A stretch of DNA of 64,000 nt from UBA668 sp041394605 (lineage in GTDB: Bacteria; Actinomycetota; Acidimicrobiia; Acidimicrobiales; Ilumatobacteraceae). The notes below the pieces were generated by a model, which had not been told where the DNA came from, did not search any database, and worked only from the letters and a program-made list of their open reading frames with translations. The DNA lies in the NCBI GenBank assembly GCA_041394605.1, contig JAWKHX010000006.1, forward strand, positions 248,001-312,000, given 5' to 3'. The stretch's first letter is position 1, and each line of letters opens with the position of its first letter. Shown piece by piece: positions 8,403 to 17,717 of this stretch. A program made the translations under genes and the position numbers.

Positions 8403-8654
8403 TCACCCCGCTTGGTCGTGCCGCTTGCACCACGCCAGGTAGTTCAGCACATCGGCGGTGTCGATCGCGTGATCGTCCGAGCCGTATTGGGTGACCAGCC
8501 GGAAGCGCAGGTAGTCCGCGCTGGGCACCGGCAGGAAGGGGCGGCGCCGCCACCAGCCGGGCGGCGTGGTGCGCTTCCACTGGCGCACGGCGGTGACCCA
8601 CAGCGATGGCCGCCGTGCGACGGCAGCGCCGACCCGCAGCAGCGTGCCGGTCAC
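8403..8654 (-). CDS. Small conserved-looking protein coupled to acyl-CoA dehydrogenase
   Basis: An 83-residue gene starting at the GTG that overlaps the dehydrogenase stop (GTGA). Its product is VTGTLLRVGAAVARRP at the N-terminus and continues with an aromatic, proline-rich segment (PPGWWRRRPFLPVP, then DYLRFRLVTQYG) and ends CKRHDQAG. Codon use is coding-like and the frame is open to a stop at 8403. I do not recognise a named domain. Tight coupling suggests it is made together with the dehydrogenase. Confidence 0.65.
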   Translation of the reverse strand: MTGTLLRVGAAVARRPSLWVTAVRQWKRTTPPGWWRRRPFLPVPSADYLRFRLVTQYGSDDHAIDTADVLNYLAWCKRHDQAG

Positions 8655-9871
8655 TTGGCGACGGGCTCCTTCGGCAGGCCGAGCACCATCTCGCCGATGA
8701 TGTTCCGCTGCACCTGCGACGAGCCGGCGTAAATGGTGCCGGCGCGGGCGTTGAGGAACGTGCCCACCCAGCTCCACGAGCTGTTCGGCGCGCCCTCGTC
8801 GTCGGTCTGGAAGCTGGACGACGGGCGTCGGCCGCTGGGGATCATGGCCTCGGGACCCAGCAGGTCCACGGCCAGCTCGCTGACCACCTTGTGGTACTCG
8901 CTCCAGTACAGCTTGCTGATCGCCGCGTCCGGGCCGGGATGGTGACCGGCCAGGAACTTGGTGAGCACACGCATGCCGCTCCAGCGCATGATCTGCACCT
9001 TGCCGTAGCAGTCCGCCAGGCGCTGGCGGATGACCGGGTCGTCGGCGCGGCCGCGTTCCTTGGCCAGCAGCAGCAGGCGGTCCACCTCGGCCTGGAAGCG
9101 GATCGGCAGGGTGGCGGCGGCCTCGCCGCGCTCGTAGCCCAAGAGGGTCATGGCGACGGCCCAGCCATTGTTGACGCCGCCGACCACTTCGTCCTTCGGA
9201 GTGGTGGCGTCGGTGTAGAAGACCTCGTTGAACTCGCTCTCGCCGGAGATCATCTTGATCGGGCGGACCTCGATGCCGGGCTGGCGCATGTCCACCAGCA
9301 GGAAGCTGATGCCCTTGTGGCGGGGGGCGTCCGCATCGGTGCGGGCGAGGGTGAAGATGTGGTCGGCGAGATGGCCCGCCGACGTCCAGATCTTCTGGCC
9401 GTTGAGCACCCACTGGTCGCCGTCCAGCTGGGCCTTCAGGCCGAGGTTGGCGAGGTCGCTGCCGGCGTTGGGCTCCGAGTACCCCTGGCACCACACGTCC
9501 TCGCCGGAGAGGATGCGCGGCAGGTAACGCTGCTTCTGCTCGGGGCTGCCCCACTGCAGCAGGGTGTTGCCGAGCATCTGGATGCCGAACACGTCGTTCG
9601 GGCCCCCGGTGGGCACACCGGCTCGGGCGAATTCCTCGGCGATGATCACCTGCTCCAGCGGCGACAGGCCGGCGCCGCCGTATTCCACCGGCCAGCCGGC
9701 CGCCAGGTAGCCGCTCTCGAACAGGGTGCGGCGCCACTCGGTGACGAAGTCGGTGAGCTCCTGCCCTTCCAGGCGACCCATGCCGTGCCAGTTGGTGGGC
9801 AGCTTCTCGGCCAGGAACGCCTGGACCTTCTCGCGGTAGGCCTCTGCTTCAGGGGTGTAGGTCGGACGCAT
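8651..9871 (-). CDS. Acyl-CoA dehydrogenase
   Basis: 406-residue FAD enzyme introducing a trans-2,3 double bond into an acyl-CoA (beta-oxidation or steroid/terpenoid side-chain type). Family blocks are visible in order: N-terminal helical domain with WPVEYGGAGLS, the FAD-contacting WCQGYSEPNAGSDLA and WVLNGQKIWTSAGH in the middle domain, GYERGEAAATLP, and the C-terminal IYAGSSQVQRNIIGEMVLGLP that binds FAD and the partner subunit. The sequence resembles the actinobacterial FadE branch that often acts as a heteromer. The substrate cannot be read from the sequence. Confidence 0.92.
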   Translation of the reverse strand: MRPTYTPEAEAYREKVQAFLAEKLPTNWHGMGRLEGQELTDFVTEWRRTLFESGYLAAGWPVEYGGAGLSPLEQVIIAEEFARAGVPTGGPNDVFGIQMLGNTLLQWGSPEQKQRYLPRILSGEDVWCQGYSEPNAGSDLANLGLKAQLDGDQWVLNGQKIWTSAGHLADHIFTLARTDADAPRHKGISFLLVDMRQPGIEVRPIKMISGESEFNEVFYTDATTPKDEVVGGVNNGWAVAMTLLGYERGEAAATLPIRFQAEVDRLLLLAKERGRADDPVIRQRLADCYGKVQIMRWSGMRVLTKFLAGHHPGPDAAISKLYWSEYHKVVSELAVDLLGPEAMIPSGRRPSSSFQTDDEGAPNSSWSWVGTFLNARAGTIYAGSSQVQRNIIGEMVLGLPKEPVAK

Positions 9872-9913
9872 ACCGCGATGTTACTCCCCGGTAGCCACCG
9901 CCCTCCCAGCCCA

Positions 9914-9957
9914 GTCGGAGTATTTCGCGCCCACCTCCGAGCAGGAAAGACTCCGAC
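9914..9957. repeat. 44-bp palindromic repeat, copy A
   Basis: Arms GTCGGAGTATTTC and GAAAGACTCCGAC flank an 18-base centre GCGCCCACCTCCGAGCAG. The same architecture and length recur at 44467-44510 (inverted) and 56507-56550. This copy ends in the stop codon of the ROK kinase gene, so it lies at the 3' end of that gene and may serve as its terminator. Confidence 0.8.
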
Positions 9958-10809
9958 TAGGGCTCGACGTGGGCTCGGCGGGCGAGGGCGGCGGCGCCGA
10001 CCAGTGACGCCATCTGCCCGAGGCCCACCGGCACCACACGGAAGCCGGAGGTGAAGCTCAGCCGGGCGCGCTGGTCCAGTTCGGCCTGGGCGGCACCGAA
10101 GAACGGCTCGCCGAACCCCAGCGCGACGGACCCGCCGACCACGGCCAGCTTGAGGTCGCACACCGCACCCAGCCCGGCCAACGCCCGGCCCACCAGCAGA
10201 CCCGTGCGCTCCACGACTGCCTGCGGCGCGCTGCGGAGGCCGGCCGGTCCTCGGCCTCGATGGCGGTGCCGCTGCAGTAGGCCTCCAGGCACCCGAGCCC
10301 GCCACACGCAGCGGCGTCCCTCGGGCTCCACCACCATGTGACCCAGGCGGCCGGCGTTGCCCAGGCGCCCTTCCAGCAGGCGTCCGTCCATCATGATCCC
10401 GCCGCCGACACCGGCGCCGATGACCACGGCCACGAAGTCGCGCACCCCCACCGCCGGCTGCGCCAGGCTTCCGCCAGGGCGACCGCCTTGGCGTTGTTGT
10501 CCACCACCGTCGGCAGGTGGGTGAGCTCTTCCACCTGGGCGCCGAGCGGGAAGTCCTTCAGGCTGGGGATGTGCAGCGGCGCGACCGTGCCGAGGTCCGG
10601 GTTCATCGGCCCGCCGCACCCGACGCCACAGCCGAGCGGTCGGCTGGGCGCGGCAGCCAGCACGCGGCGCACCAGCCGGGCCAGCGCCGGCCACACGTCG
10701 CGGGCGGGGTGGCCACCCGGTCGCGCAGGATGACGTCGCCGTCCACCCCGACGATCGCGGCGCCCAGCTTGGTGCCGCCGACGTCGATGGCCAGGTAGCA
10801 GTCGGTCAC
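9957..10809 (-). CDS. ROK-family sugar kinase (glucokinase-like), frameshifted in this sequence
   Basis: Starts MTDCYLAIDVGGTKLGAAIVG with the phosphate-1 motif of ROK kinases. Continuous homology then has to be followed through three frames: VWPALARLVRRV to TVVDNNAKAVALAEA, FVAVVIGAGVGGGIMMDGRLLEG, a short ACGGLGCLEAYCSGTA segment carrying the ROK zinc-type cysteines, and LKLAVVGGSVALGFGEPFF to a TAG at 9957. Shifts lie near 10705, 10460, 10310 and 10235. All domains are present and in order, so sequence error is more likely than decay. A second, intact ROK kinase lies at 37075-38013. Confidence 0.75.
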
Positions 10810-10871
10810 GCTGCCGACGGTAGCGGGCCGCTGACCGAACGGGGTGGTCGCGCCCGTCTACCCTGTCGCCC

Positions 10872-11837
10872 GTGACGGTCGCCCCGAACCAGCCCACCTC
10901 CACGTTCGCCCAGTTGTACGACGCGATCACCGGCAACATCGCGTCGGTGGTGCACGGCAAGCGTCAAGCCATCGATCTGGCCGTGATCTGCCTGCTGGCG
11001 GAAGGCCACCTGCTGATCGAGGACGTGCCCGGCGTGGGCAAGACCAGCCTGGCGAAGGCCCTGGCCGCATCGATCGACTGCACCTGGAAGCGGGTGCAGT
11101 TCACCCCCGACCTGCTGCCCGCCGACCTGGTGGGCGTCAGCGTGTACCAGCGGGCGACGGAGCGGTTCGTGTTCCAGCCCGGCCCGCTGTTCGCCAACAT
11201 CGTGCTGGCCGACGAGATCAACCGGGCCTCGCCGAAGACCCAATCCGCCCTCCTCGAGGCCATGGAGGAACGCCAGATCAGCACCGACGGCCACAGCCAC
11301 CAACTGCCCGAGCCGTTCATGGTGGCCGCCACCCAGAACCCCGTGGAGCAGGAGGGCACGTACCGCCTGCCGGAGAGCCAGCTGGACCGCTTCCTCATGC
11401 GCCTGTCGCTCGGCTACCCAGGCCGCCAGGCGGAGCTGAGCATCCTGGAGAGCAATGGCGCCACGGACGCCCTTGCCGCCCTGCAGCCCGTGGTCACCGG
11501 CGACGAGGTGCTGGCGATGCGCCAGGCCGTGCGCAGCGTGCACGTGGCCGGCCTGCTGAAGGGCTACATGGTGGACCTGGCCGAGGCCAGCCGCCGCCAC
11601 GCCGGGCTCACGCTGGGTCTGTCGCCCCGGGCCACGTTGCAGCTGGCGCGTGCGTCACGGGCCCACGCCGCGGCGAATGGGCGAGAGTTCTGCACGCCCG
11701 ACGATGTGAAGGCCGTGGCCCTGCCGGTGCTGGCCCACCGCGTGCTGGTCCGGGCCGACGCCGCATCCCGCGGGCTCACGGCCGAACAGGCCATCGACGA
11801 AGTGCTTGCCGCCGTACCGGTGCCTGCGGGGCGCTGA
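10872..11837 (+). CDS. MoxR-type AAA+ ATPase
   Basis: 321-residue AAA+ chaperone-like ATPase of the MoxR (RavA-like) group. Walker A DVPGVGKTS at 51-59, Walker B VLADE at 111-115, and a sensor-1 block ATQNP at 153-157 are intact. It heads an operon with a DUF58 protein (starts at the last base of this gene's stop) and a membrane transglutaminase. That trio is widespread and thought to mature or assemble extracytoplasmic proteins, although the substrate is not known here. Confidence 0.93.
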   Translation: MTVAPNQPTSTFAQLYDAITGNIASVVHGKRQAIDLAVICLLAEGHLLIEDVPGVGKTSLAKALAASIDCTWKRVQFTPDLLPADLVGVSVYQRATERFVFQPGPLFANIVLADEINRASPKTQSALLEAMEERQISTDGHSHQLPEPFMVAATQNPVEQEGTYRLPESQLDRFLMRLSLGYPGRQAELSILESNGATDALAALQPVVTGDEVLAMRQAVRSVHVAGLLKGYMVDLAEASRRHAGLTLGLSPRATLQLARASRAHAAANGREFCTPDDVKAVALPVLAHRVLVRADAASRGLTAEQAIDEVLAAVPVPAGR

Positions 11838-12969
11838 TGCCCACCCGGCACGGTTGGGCCGCGGCCGTCGCCGCCGTTGCCACGGTGGTGGCCGGCCGCC
11901 TGTTCGGCGTGCTGGAGCTGTACGTGGTGGGGGCGGCGCTGCTGGCCGCCGCCATCGTCGCGGTGCTGGTGGTGAACCGCCCGCTGCCCACGCTGCGGGT
12001 TCGCCGTCTGGCCCGGCCGGCCACCGTCGCGGCGGGCGAGCCCGCCCGGGTGGACATCCAACTCCTCAACGACGGACGCGCTCGCACACCCCGCCTGCGC
12101 GTGTGGGAACCCGTCGGCGAGCGCGGCGGTGCCCCATGCAGATGGCGCCGCTGCGTGCCGGCGAGACGGCGTCCGCCGCGCACCGGGTGCCCACGGCCCG
12201 CCGTGGCATCGTCACCACCGGCCCGATGCGGGTGGAGTGGACCGACCCGCTGGGCCTGGCCAAGCGGTCCACCCGGCTGCCCGGCCGCGGCGAGGTGTTG
12301 GTGGTGCCCGAGCGTGTGCCGCTGACGTTCCCCGGCCTGGGCAGCAACGGGCCGCTCGGCACCCATCTGCGGATGAAGGCGATGGGCCGCACGGGCAGCG
12401 AGTTCCATTCGCAACGCGAGTACGTGCCGGGTGACGACCTGCGGCGGATCAACTGGAAGTCCACGGCCCGCACGGGCACGTTGATCGTCCGCGAGCCGGC
12501 GATGGAGACCTTGCACCGCTGCACCGTCCTGCTGGACACCGACGCCGAGCAGTACGACGCCGAGGGCTTCGAGAGGGCGGTCAGCGCCGCGGCCAGCATC
12601 GTGTCGGCCGCCACTGCGCACGGCGTGGCCACCCGCCTGGTGGCGCCGGGCCTGGACCTGCGCGGCCCCGAGGTGGCACACGAGGCGCTGCGTTGGCTGG
12701 CCACCGTGCAGCCGGACGACGGCGAGGCGCATCTGCCGCTGGCCACCCGCGCCCATCTGGACGGCCTGGGCCTGCTGGCGGTGGTCACCGGCCGGCTGGG
12801 CTCACCCACCGCCCACCTCGCGGTGGAGGCATGCGGGCCCGACGAGACGATGGTGACGGTCACCACGATGGAGGCGGCCGCATCCCATCGGTTCGTCGTC
12901 GCGGCCCTCTCCTTACTGGAGTTGGAGGACGGCTGGCAGCGCCTGGTGGAAGGGGCCGGCGGGTCATGA
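11837..12969 (+). CDS. DUF58 membrane/vWA-like protein, single frameshift
   Basis: Starts at an ATG overlapping the MoxR stop. The N-terminus carries two short hydrophobic segments (about residues 8-45), followed by a beta-rich linker ending WEPVGERGG. The frame then changes near base 12125 and homology continues as MQMAPLRAGETASAAHRV and on through the DUF58 signature REYVPGDDLRRINWKSTAR (region 12414-12474), a conserved block of the family. One missing or extra base explains the break. It overlaps the following gene by 4 bases. Expected to work with the MoxR ATPase at the membrane. Confidence 0.85.
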
Positions 12970-15212
12970 CCACCTGGCGCGAGCGTGTCACCGACGCCCG
13001 GCTGCCGGCCACGGCGTGCCTCACGGCGCTCACGGTCGTCACGGTGGTGGCCCACAACCGGGTCTTCGCCGACGCAGACTTCCTCCGTCCGATGCTGGCG
13101 GTGGCCATCGGCCTGCACCTGCTGGCGGCCACGCTGCGGGTGGTCCGGGCCCCGGCGTGGGTCGCGTTCCCGGTGCAGTTGATCGGCGCGGCGGAGTTGC
13201 TGGCGCTCGCCTACTACCGGCCCACGCTGTCCGGCCCGTTCCCCACCTCGGAAACGCTGGAGATGGTGCGCATCGACATGCGGCTGGTGGTGGACCAGTT
13301 CTCCACCGCGGTGGCGCCCGTGCCCAGCGCGGGCAGTTACGCGGTGGTGGCCGCGGTGGGCATCGCCATCGTCGTCCTGCTGTCGGACGCGTTCGCTTTC
13401 CGGGCAATGGGCCAGATGGAGGCGGTGGTTCCGTCGGGGATCCTGTTCGTCATCACGGCTGCGCTGGGGGTGGACCGCGACCGCGTGCTGCTGGCGTCGC
13501 TGTGGATCGCCGTCGCGCTGCTGACAGCCGGAGTGCTGCGGTTCCAGCAACGCAGCGACGACCTGGCCTGGATCGGTGGACGGCGCGCCCGCCTGGTCAC
13601 CGCCCTGCCGGCGATCGCCATCGCAGTGTCCGTCAGCGCGGCAGCCGCCGCCGCTGTGGCGCCCAACCTGCCGGGGGCCGGTGAGAAGGGGTTGGTGGAC
13701 ACCCGCAACCGCCTGGGCAGCGTCACCGAGGTGCTCAGCCCATTGGTGGACATCCGCGCCAACATCGTGAACCGCAGCAACCTGGAGATGTTCACCGTCA
13801 CCAGTTCGGACGGCGGCCACTACTGGCGGGTCATCGGCCTGCCCCGCTTCGACGGCAACGCCTGGAATCCGCCGGAGGAGTCGCTGGTGCCGATGGGCAA
13901 CCGCTACGACGAGGTCACCACCGGCACCGTGATGGTGGACCAGGTGTTCGGCATCACCGGGCTGGGCGGGTCGCTGGTGCCCGCTGCCTATCACCCCGTG
14001 CAGGTGTCGCCGGGCGACGTGTACTGGGCGGCCGACAGCGAGAGCCTGGTACTGCCCGACGGCCGCGTGCTCAACAGCGGCGACTCGATCGCCATCCGCT
14101 CGTTGGTGCCGAACCCGTCGCAGGCGGAACTGCTGGCAGCCACCGCCGTCGGTGCCCCGGCGGCCTACTACGAGCTGCCGGACAGCGCGTGGGAGGCCAC
14201 TCGGGGTACTGCCGCCACCGTCACCGCCGGCGCGGCCTCGCCGTACGAGCAGGCGCTGGCGCTGCAGAACTGGTTCCGCACCAACTTCACCTACGACACC
14301 GACGTGCAGTTGGGCAACAGCACCGACGCGATCACGGCGTTCCTGCGCGACCGCCGTGGTTTCTGCCAGCAGTTCGCCGGCACGTTCGCGGTGATGGCCC
14401 GCTCCCTCGGCCTGCCGGCCCGGGTGGCCGTGGGGTTCACGCCGGGCGAGTTGCAGGCCGACGGCAAGTACCACGTGTACGGCCGCCACGCCCACGCCTG
14501 GCCCGAGGTCTGGTTCGACGGCATCGGCTGGATCCCCTTCGAGCCCACGCCCGGCCGCGGCAGCTCGGACAGCGAGCCTTTCACCGGCGTGCCCGCGGCG
14601 CAGGACGGCAGCACCCCGACGGGCGGCGGGACCGGCGGTGGCTCCAACCCGTCCACACCTACCCCGACCACCCGCCCGCAGGACCCGGATGCCAACCCCG
14701 ACGACCCTCGCGATGGCGGTGCCGCCGGGGGCGCCGACGGTTCGGACGGCACGCCCACCGCGTCGGCCCCGCAGCAGGTGCCGGCGGTCCTGAAGGCGGT
14801 GCCGGTCGTGCTGGCGCTGCTGCTGTTGTGGGCCCTGTTGGTGCCGTTGGTCGCCCGCTGGCGCGCCCGCCGCGTGCTGCGATCCCCCGCCGAGCGGGTG
14901 GTGGGCGCATGGCACCGGGCGCGGACGGCACTCACACTCGCCGGCGTGGAGGACCACCCTGACGACACGCCCGTGCAGTTCGCCGTGAGGGCCGACCGGG
15001 CGGTGCCGGTGGACCATCGCACCGTGCGGACGCTGGCCGACCAGGTGACCCGGGTGGTCTACGCCGAGGTGGAGGTGGACGACGCGGCCGCCGCCACCAG
15101 CGAGCGGTTGAGTACGGACGTGCAGCGCCGGTGCCGCGACCTGCAGGGCTGGTGGACCCGGCTGCGGATGCGGATGGACCCGCGGCTGGCGTGGAGGCTG
15201 GCCTCGGGCTGA
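12966..15212 (+). CDS. Membrane-anchored transglutaminase-like protease (TgpA type)
   Basis: 748 residues. The first ~200 residues hold several transmembrane helices, the centre is extracytoplasmic, and a transglutaminase core carries Cys467 (RRGFCQQFAGTFAVM) and His510 (GRHAHAWPEVWF), followed by WIPFEPTPGRG. A Thr/Pro/Gly-rich linker, another membrane helix (about 605-630) and a cytoplasmic tail complete the TgpA layout. The aspartate of the classical triad appears as the Glu or neighbouring residue of FEPT. As the third gene of the MoxR/DUF58 operon it is the probable effector. The start overlaps DUF58 (ATGA). Confidence 0.9.
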   Translation: MTTWRERVTDARLPATACLTALTVVTVVAHNRVFADADFLRPMLAVAIGLHLLAATLRVVRAPAWVAFPVQLIGAAELLALAYYRPTLSGPFPTSETLEMVRIDMRLVVDQFSTAVAPVPSAGSYAVVAAVGIAIVVLLSDAFAFRAMGQMEAVVPSGILFVITAALGVDRDRVLLASLWIAVALLTAGVLRFQQRSDDLAWIGGRRARLVTALPAIAIAVSVSAAAAAAVAPNLPGAGEKGLVDTRNRLGSVTEVLSPLVDIRANIVNRSNLEMFTVTSSDGGHYWRVIGLPRFDGNAWNPPEESLVPMGNRYDEVTTGTVMVDQVFGITGLGGSLVPAAYHPVQVSPGDVYWAADSESLVLPDGRVLNSGDSIAIRSLVPNPSQAELLAATAVGAPAAYYELPDSAWEATRGTAATVTAGAASPYEQALALQNWFRTNFTYDTDVQLGNSTDAITAFLRDRRGFCQQFAGTFAVMARSLGLPARVAVGFTPGELQADGKYHVYGRHAHAWPEVWFDGIGWIPFEPTPGRGSSDSEPFTGVPAAQDGSTPTGGGTGGGSNPSTPTPTTRPQDPDANPDDPRDGGAAGGADGSDGTPTASAPQQVPAVLKAVPVVLALLLLWALLVPLVARWRARRVLRSPAERVVGAWHRARTALTLAGVEDHPDDTPVQFAVRADRAVPVDHRTVRTLADQVTRVVYAEVEVDDAAAATSERLSTDVQRRCRDLQGWWTRLRMRMDPRLAWRLASG

Positions 15213-15226
15213 GCCGTGCGGATGCG

Positions 15227-15240
15227 CCCGCGGCAGCGGG
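15227..15240. terminator. GC-rich hairpin between convergent genes
   Basis: CCCGC GGCA GCGGG forms a 5-base stem with a 4-base loop in the 42 bases between the convergent transglutaminase and DUF3040 genes. No T-tract follows on either strand. Confidence 0.4.
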
Positions 15241-15254
15241 AGCCGGCTCCGGGG

Positions 15255-15587
15255 CTATTCGCCGGATCGGGAGCGGGGAGGGCCGAACCGGCCGCGCATG
15301 GACTCCGACAGGTGGGACAACCCTGCCTCGCCCAGCGCCCGGGCATGCCGCTCGGCGATGACCACGCACACGACCGAGCCGATGAACGCCACGAACGCCA
15401 GGTAGGGGCTGACCGACAGCAGACCGATGGTGAGCACCAGGCACACCACCGCAGCGGCGCCGGACAGGACCAGCCCCTTGCGGCTGCCGCCTTTGGCCGG
15501 GTGCAGGGTGCGGCCGAAACCAGGGTCGCGCTGCAACTGCTCCTCGATCTGGCGGAGGATGCGTTGTTCGTCTTCCGACAGCGGCAT
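15255..15587 (-). CDS. DUF3040 membrane protein
   Basis: 110-residue protein of the actinobacterial DUF3040 family. It begins with the conserved MPLSEDEQRILRQIEEQL helix and then RDPGFGRTL, followed by two adjacent transmembrane helices (about 40-58 and 62-80) and a short basic tail. Function is unknown. It is alone on this strand, with dinB starting a separate unit upstream; the 130 bases between them hold nothing I recognise. Confidence 0.88.
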   Translation of the reverse strand: MPLSEDEQRILRQIEEQLQRDPGFGRTLHPAKGGSRKGLVLSGAAAVVCLVLTIGLLSVSPYLAFVAFIGSVVCVVIAERHARALGEAGLSHLSESMRGRFGPPRSRSGE

Positions 15588-15720
15588 GTGGGCTCCTGCG
15601 CGACGGCCGATGGGGCCGGACGGTCTGTGCGCATCATCGCAGATGTCACGCCCTCAAGCAACGCGTGTGCCCACCACCACGGGTGAACTTCCGGTGCGGG
15701 GCACACCGCCCGGAACGGCC

Positions 15721-17016
15721 TCAGCCGCCCTCCTGGTCCGGCCCCCACTGCTGGGCGCCCTTGCGGACCACCCGCAGGCCCCGGTCGCTGACGGCCGACG
15801 CCGGGCCGATGGCCGTGGAGCCGAAGCGGGAGCGGATGGCGTCCATCGTCTCCTCGGCGGCCTGCCACTCGGCGGCACTGGCGGGTGGGGCCCCCGGTTG
15901 GCCACCCTCGCCGGCGGTGTCCAGCAGGTCGGTCAGGCTCATCTGCTCGGCGGGCGGGCCGAACTGGGAGCCGGCGATGCCCAGCAGCCGAACCCCGGGC
16001 GTCGGGTCGAGCGTCGCCAGCAGCGGGGTGGCCGCGGCCAGGAGGGCGTGGGCGGTGGCGACCGGCGACGGCAGGGTGACGGAGCGGGTGACGGTCTCGA
16101 AGCCGGCGAAGCGGACCTTGACCGAGACGGTGCGGGCACCGGTGCCGTGGGCCCGCAGCCGGGCGGCGACGGCGTCGGCCAGGCGGACCAGTTCCCGCTG
16201 CAGTTCCTCGTGGGTGTAGAGGTCGGTGGGGAAGGTCTCCTCGTGGCCGATGGACTTGGTGGGCCGGTCCACCTCCACCGGCCGGTCGTCGATCCCCAGC
16301 GCCAGCTGGTGCAGGTGGCGGCCGTGGGCCTTGCCGACCGCGCCGACCAGCACCCGTTCCTCCAGGCCCGCCAGGTCGGCCACGGTGCGCACGCCGAGGC
16401 GGGTCAGCTTGTCCAGCGTGGCCGGCCCGACACCCCACAGCGCCGTCACCGGCAGGGGGTGGAGGAACGCCAACTCCTCCCCCGGCCGCACCTCCACCAC
16501 TCCCCTGCCCTCGCGCACCCCGTCCGGCCGGGCGACGGGCTTGGCGGCCTCGGAGGCCAGCTTGGCGAGGAACTTGGTGGGGGCCACACCGACGCTGCAG
16601 GTCAGCCCGGTTCGGGACTTCACGTCGCTGCGGATGCGCTGGGCGATGGCCACCCCGTCGCCCAGCAGGCGGCGGGCGCCGGTGACGTCGAGGAACGCCT
16701 CGTCGAGCGCCAGCGGCTCGATGAGCGGGGTGACGGAGCGGAACACCTCGTGCACCTCGGCGCTGACCTCGGCGTAGCGGGCGTGGTCGCCGGGCAGGAA
16801 GACGGCATGCGGGCACATGCGGCGGGCGACGGCGCTGGGCATGGCCGAGTGGACGCCGAAGCGGCGGGCCTCGTAGGACGCTGCCGCGATGACGCCCCGG
16901 CGCCCCGTCCCGCCGACGACCACCGGCTTGCCGCGCAGGTCGGGCCGGCGCAGCAGTTCGACGCTGACGTAGAACGCGTCCATGTCGACGTGGAGGATGG
17001 TGCGCCCACGGGCCAC
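15721..17016 (-). CDS. dinB: DNA polymerase IV (Y-family)
   Basis: Error-prone lesion-bypass polymerase, 431 residues. The palm begins HVDMDAFYVSVE (first catalytic Asp), followed by GVIAAASYEARRFGV and the second acidic pair in LDEAFLDVTGA; the helix-hairpin-helix thumb (WGVGPATLDKL) and the little-finger domain follow. The C-terminus has no clear clamp-binding peptide of the QLxLF type. It starts 3 bases after the NUDIX gene stop, so the two share a transcript. I see no LexA box upstream by eye. Confidence 0.95.
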   Translation of the reverse strand: MARGRTILHVDMDAFYVSVELLRRPDLRGKPVVVGGTGRRGVIAAASYEARRFGVHSAMPSAVARRMCPHAVFLPGDHARYAEVSAEVHEVFRSVTPLIEPLALDEAFLDVTGARRLLGDGVAIAQRIRSDVKSRTGLTCSVGVAPTKFLAKLASEAAKPVARPDGVREGRGVVEVRPGEELAFLHPLPVTALWGVGPATLDKLTRLGVRTVADLAGLEERVLVGAVGKAHGRHLHQLALGIDDRPVEVDRPTKSIGHEETFPTDLYTHEELQRELVRLADAVAARLRAHGTGARTVSVKVRFAGFETVTRSVTLPSPVATAHALLAAATPLLATLDPTPGVRLLGIAGSQFGPPAEQMSLTDLLDTAGEGGQPGAPPASAAEWQAAEETMDAIRSRFGSTAIGPASAVSDRGLRVVRKGAQQWGPDQEGG

Positions 17017-17019
17017 GGC

Positions 17020-17502
17020 TCAGCCGACCCGGGTGATGTCCGCCGACCCCCGCTGGGTGCCGCGGAGCAGGAATTGGTAGCTGGCCGCGGCCTCGCCGCG
17101 CAGCCAGTCGCCCACCGGCGTGTGCACCCACGGCGGGCTGAACGCCAGCAGGCCGGGGGCCTCGTCGGCGGTGCTGTGGCGGACCTCCTCGACGATGCCG
17201 TCGGGGTCGGCGATGACCACGTCGCCGGCGATCTCGTCGGCCTCCCACGCCTCCACCCGCAGCCGCCAGCCCATGTCCGGGGCGTCGACGGTGACGGTGT
17301 AGCGGCGGCCGGCCCACGACACCACGCTGAGGCCGGTCTCCTCTTTCACCTCGCGGGTGAGACCGCTGAGGATGGTCTCGCCCTGGTCGATGACCCCGCC
17401 GGGCGGCGTCCACTCCAACGACTGGTCGCGCCGCCGGTTGCCGACGAGCACCAGCCCGTCCCCGTGCCGGATGAGGGCACCTCCGACCAGCCAACGACGC
17501 AT
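17020..17502 (-). CDS. NUDIX hydrolase
   Basis: 160-residue pyrophosphohydrolase acting on a nucleoside diphosphate linked to another moiety. The Nudix box is complete: GGVIDQGETILSGLTREVKEE followed by TGL, with the REVKEE helix supplying the metal-binding glutamates. Placement directly ahead of dinB is compatible with nucleotide-pool sanitation, but substrate cannot be assigned from motifs. Confidence 0.9.
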   Translation of the reverse strand: MRRWLVGGALIRHGDGLVLVGNRRRDQSLEWTPPGGVIDQGETILSGLTREVKEETGLSVVSWAGRRYTVTVDAPDMGWRLRVEAWEADEIAGDVVIADPDGIVEEVRHSTADEAPGLLAFSPPWVHTPVGDWLRGEAAASYQFLLRGTQRGSADITRVG

Positions 17503-17689
17503 CCCACCAGTGTGCCACGGGCGCTGTCACGCGCCCGCTGGCGCGCCGGGTGCACCGAACGGTCCTGACGTCGTTGTCGACATCGCCGGGGCAGCGCCGC
17601 ACCCCTCACGCGTCCACGATCGAGCAGTCGTTTCCCGATGGCTCAATTGATCGAATGGCCGCATCGCCCGTCACGATGGGCGCCGCCAG

Positions 17690-17717
17690 GGAGGCGTCGT
17701 GTCGTCACGACGCCTCC
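17690..17717 (-). terminator. Strong hairpin at the 3' end of the lipoprotein gene
   Basis: A perfect 12-base stem, GGAGGCGTCGTG (17690-17701) with its complement (17706-17717) and a 4-base loop. It overlaps the last codons and the stop of the lipoprotein gene at 17705. No T-run follows, so it may act as terminator or as 3' stabiliser. Confidence 0.6.
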
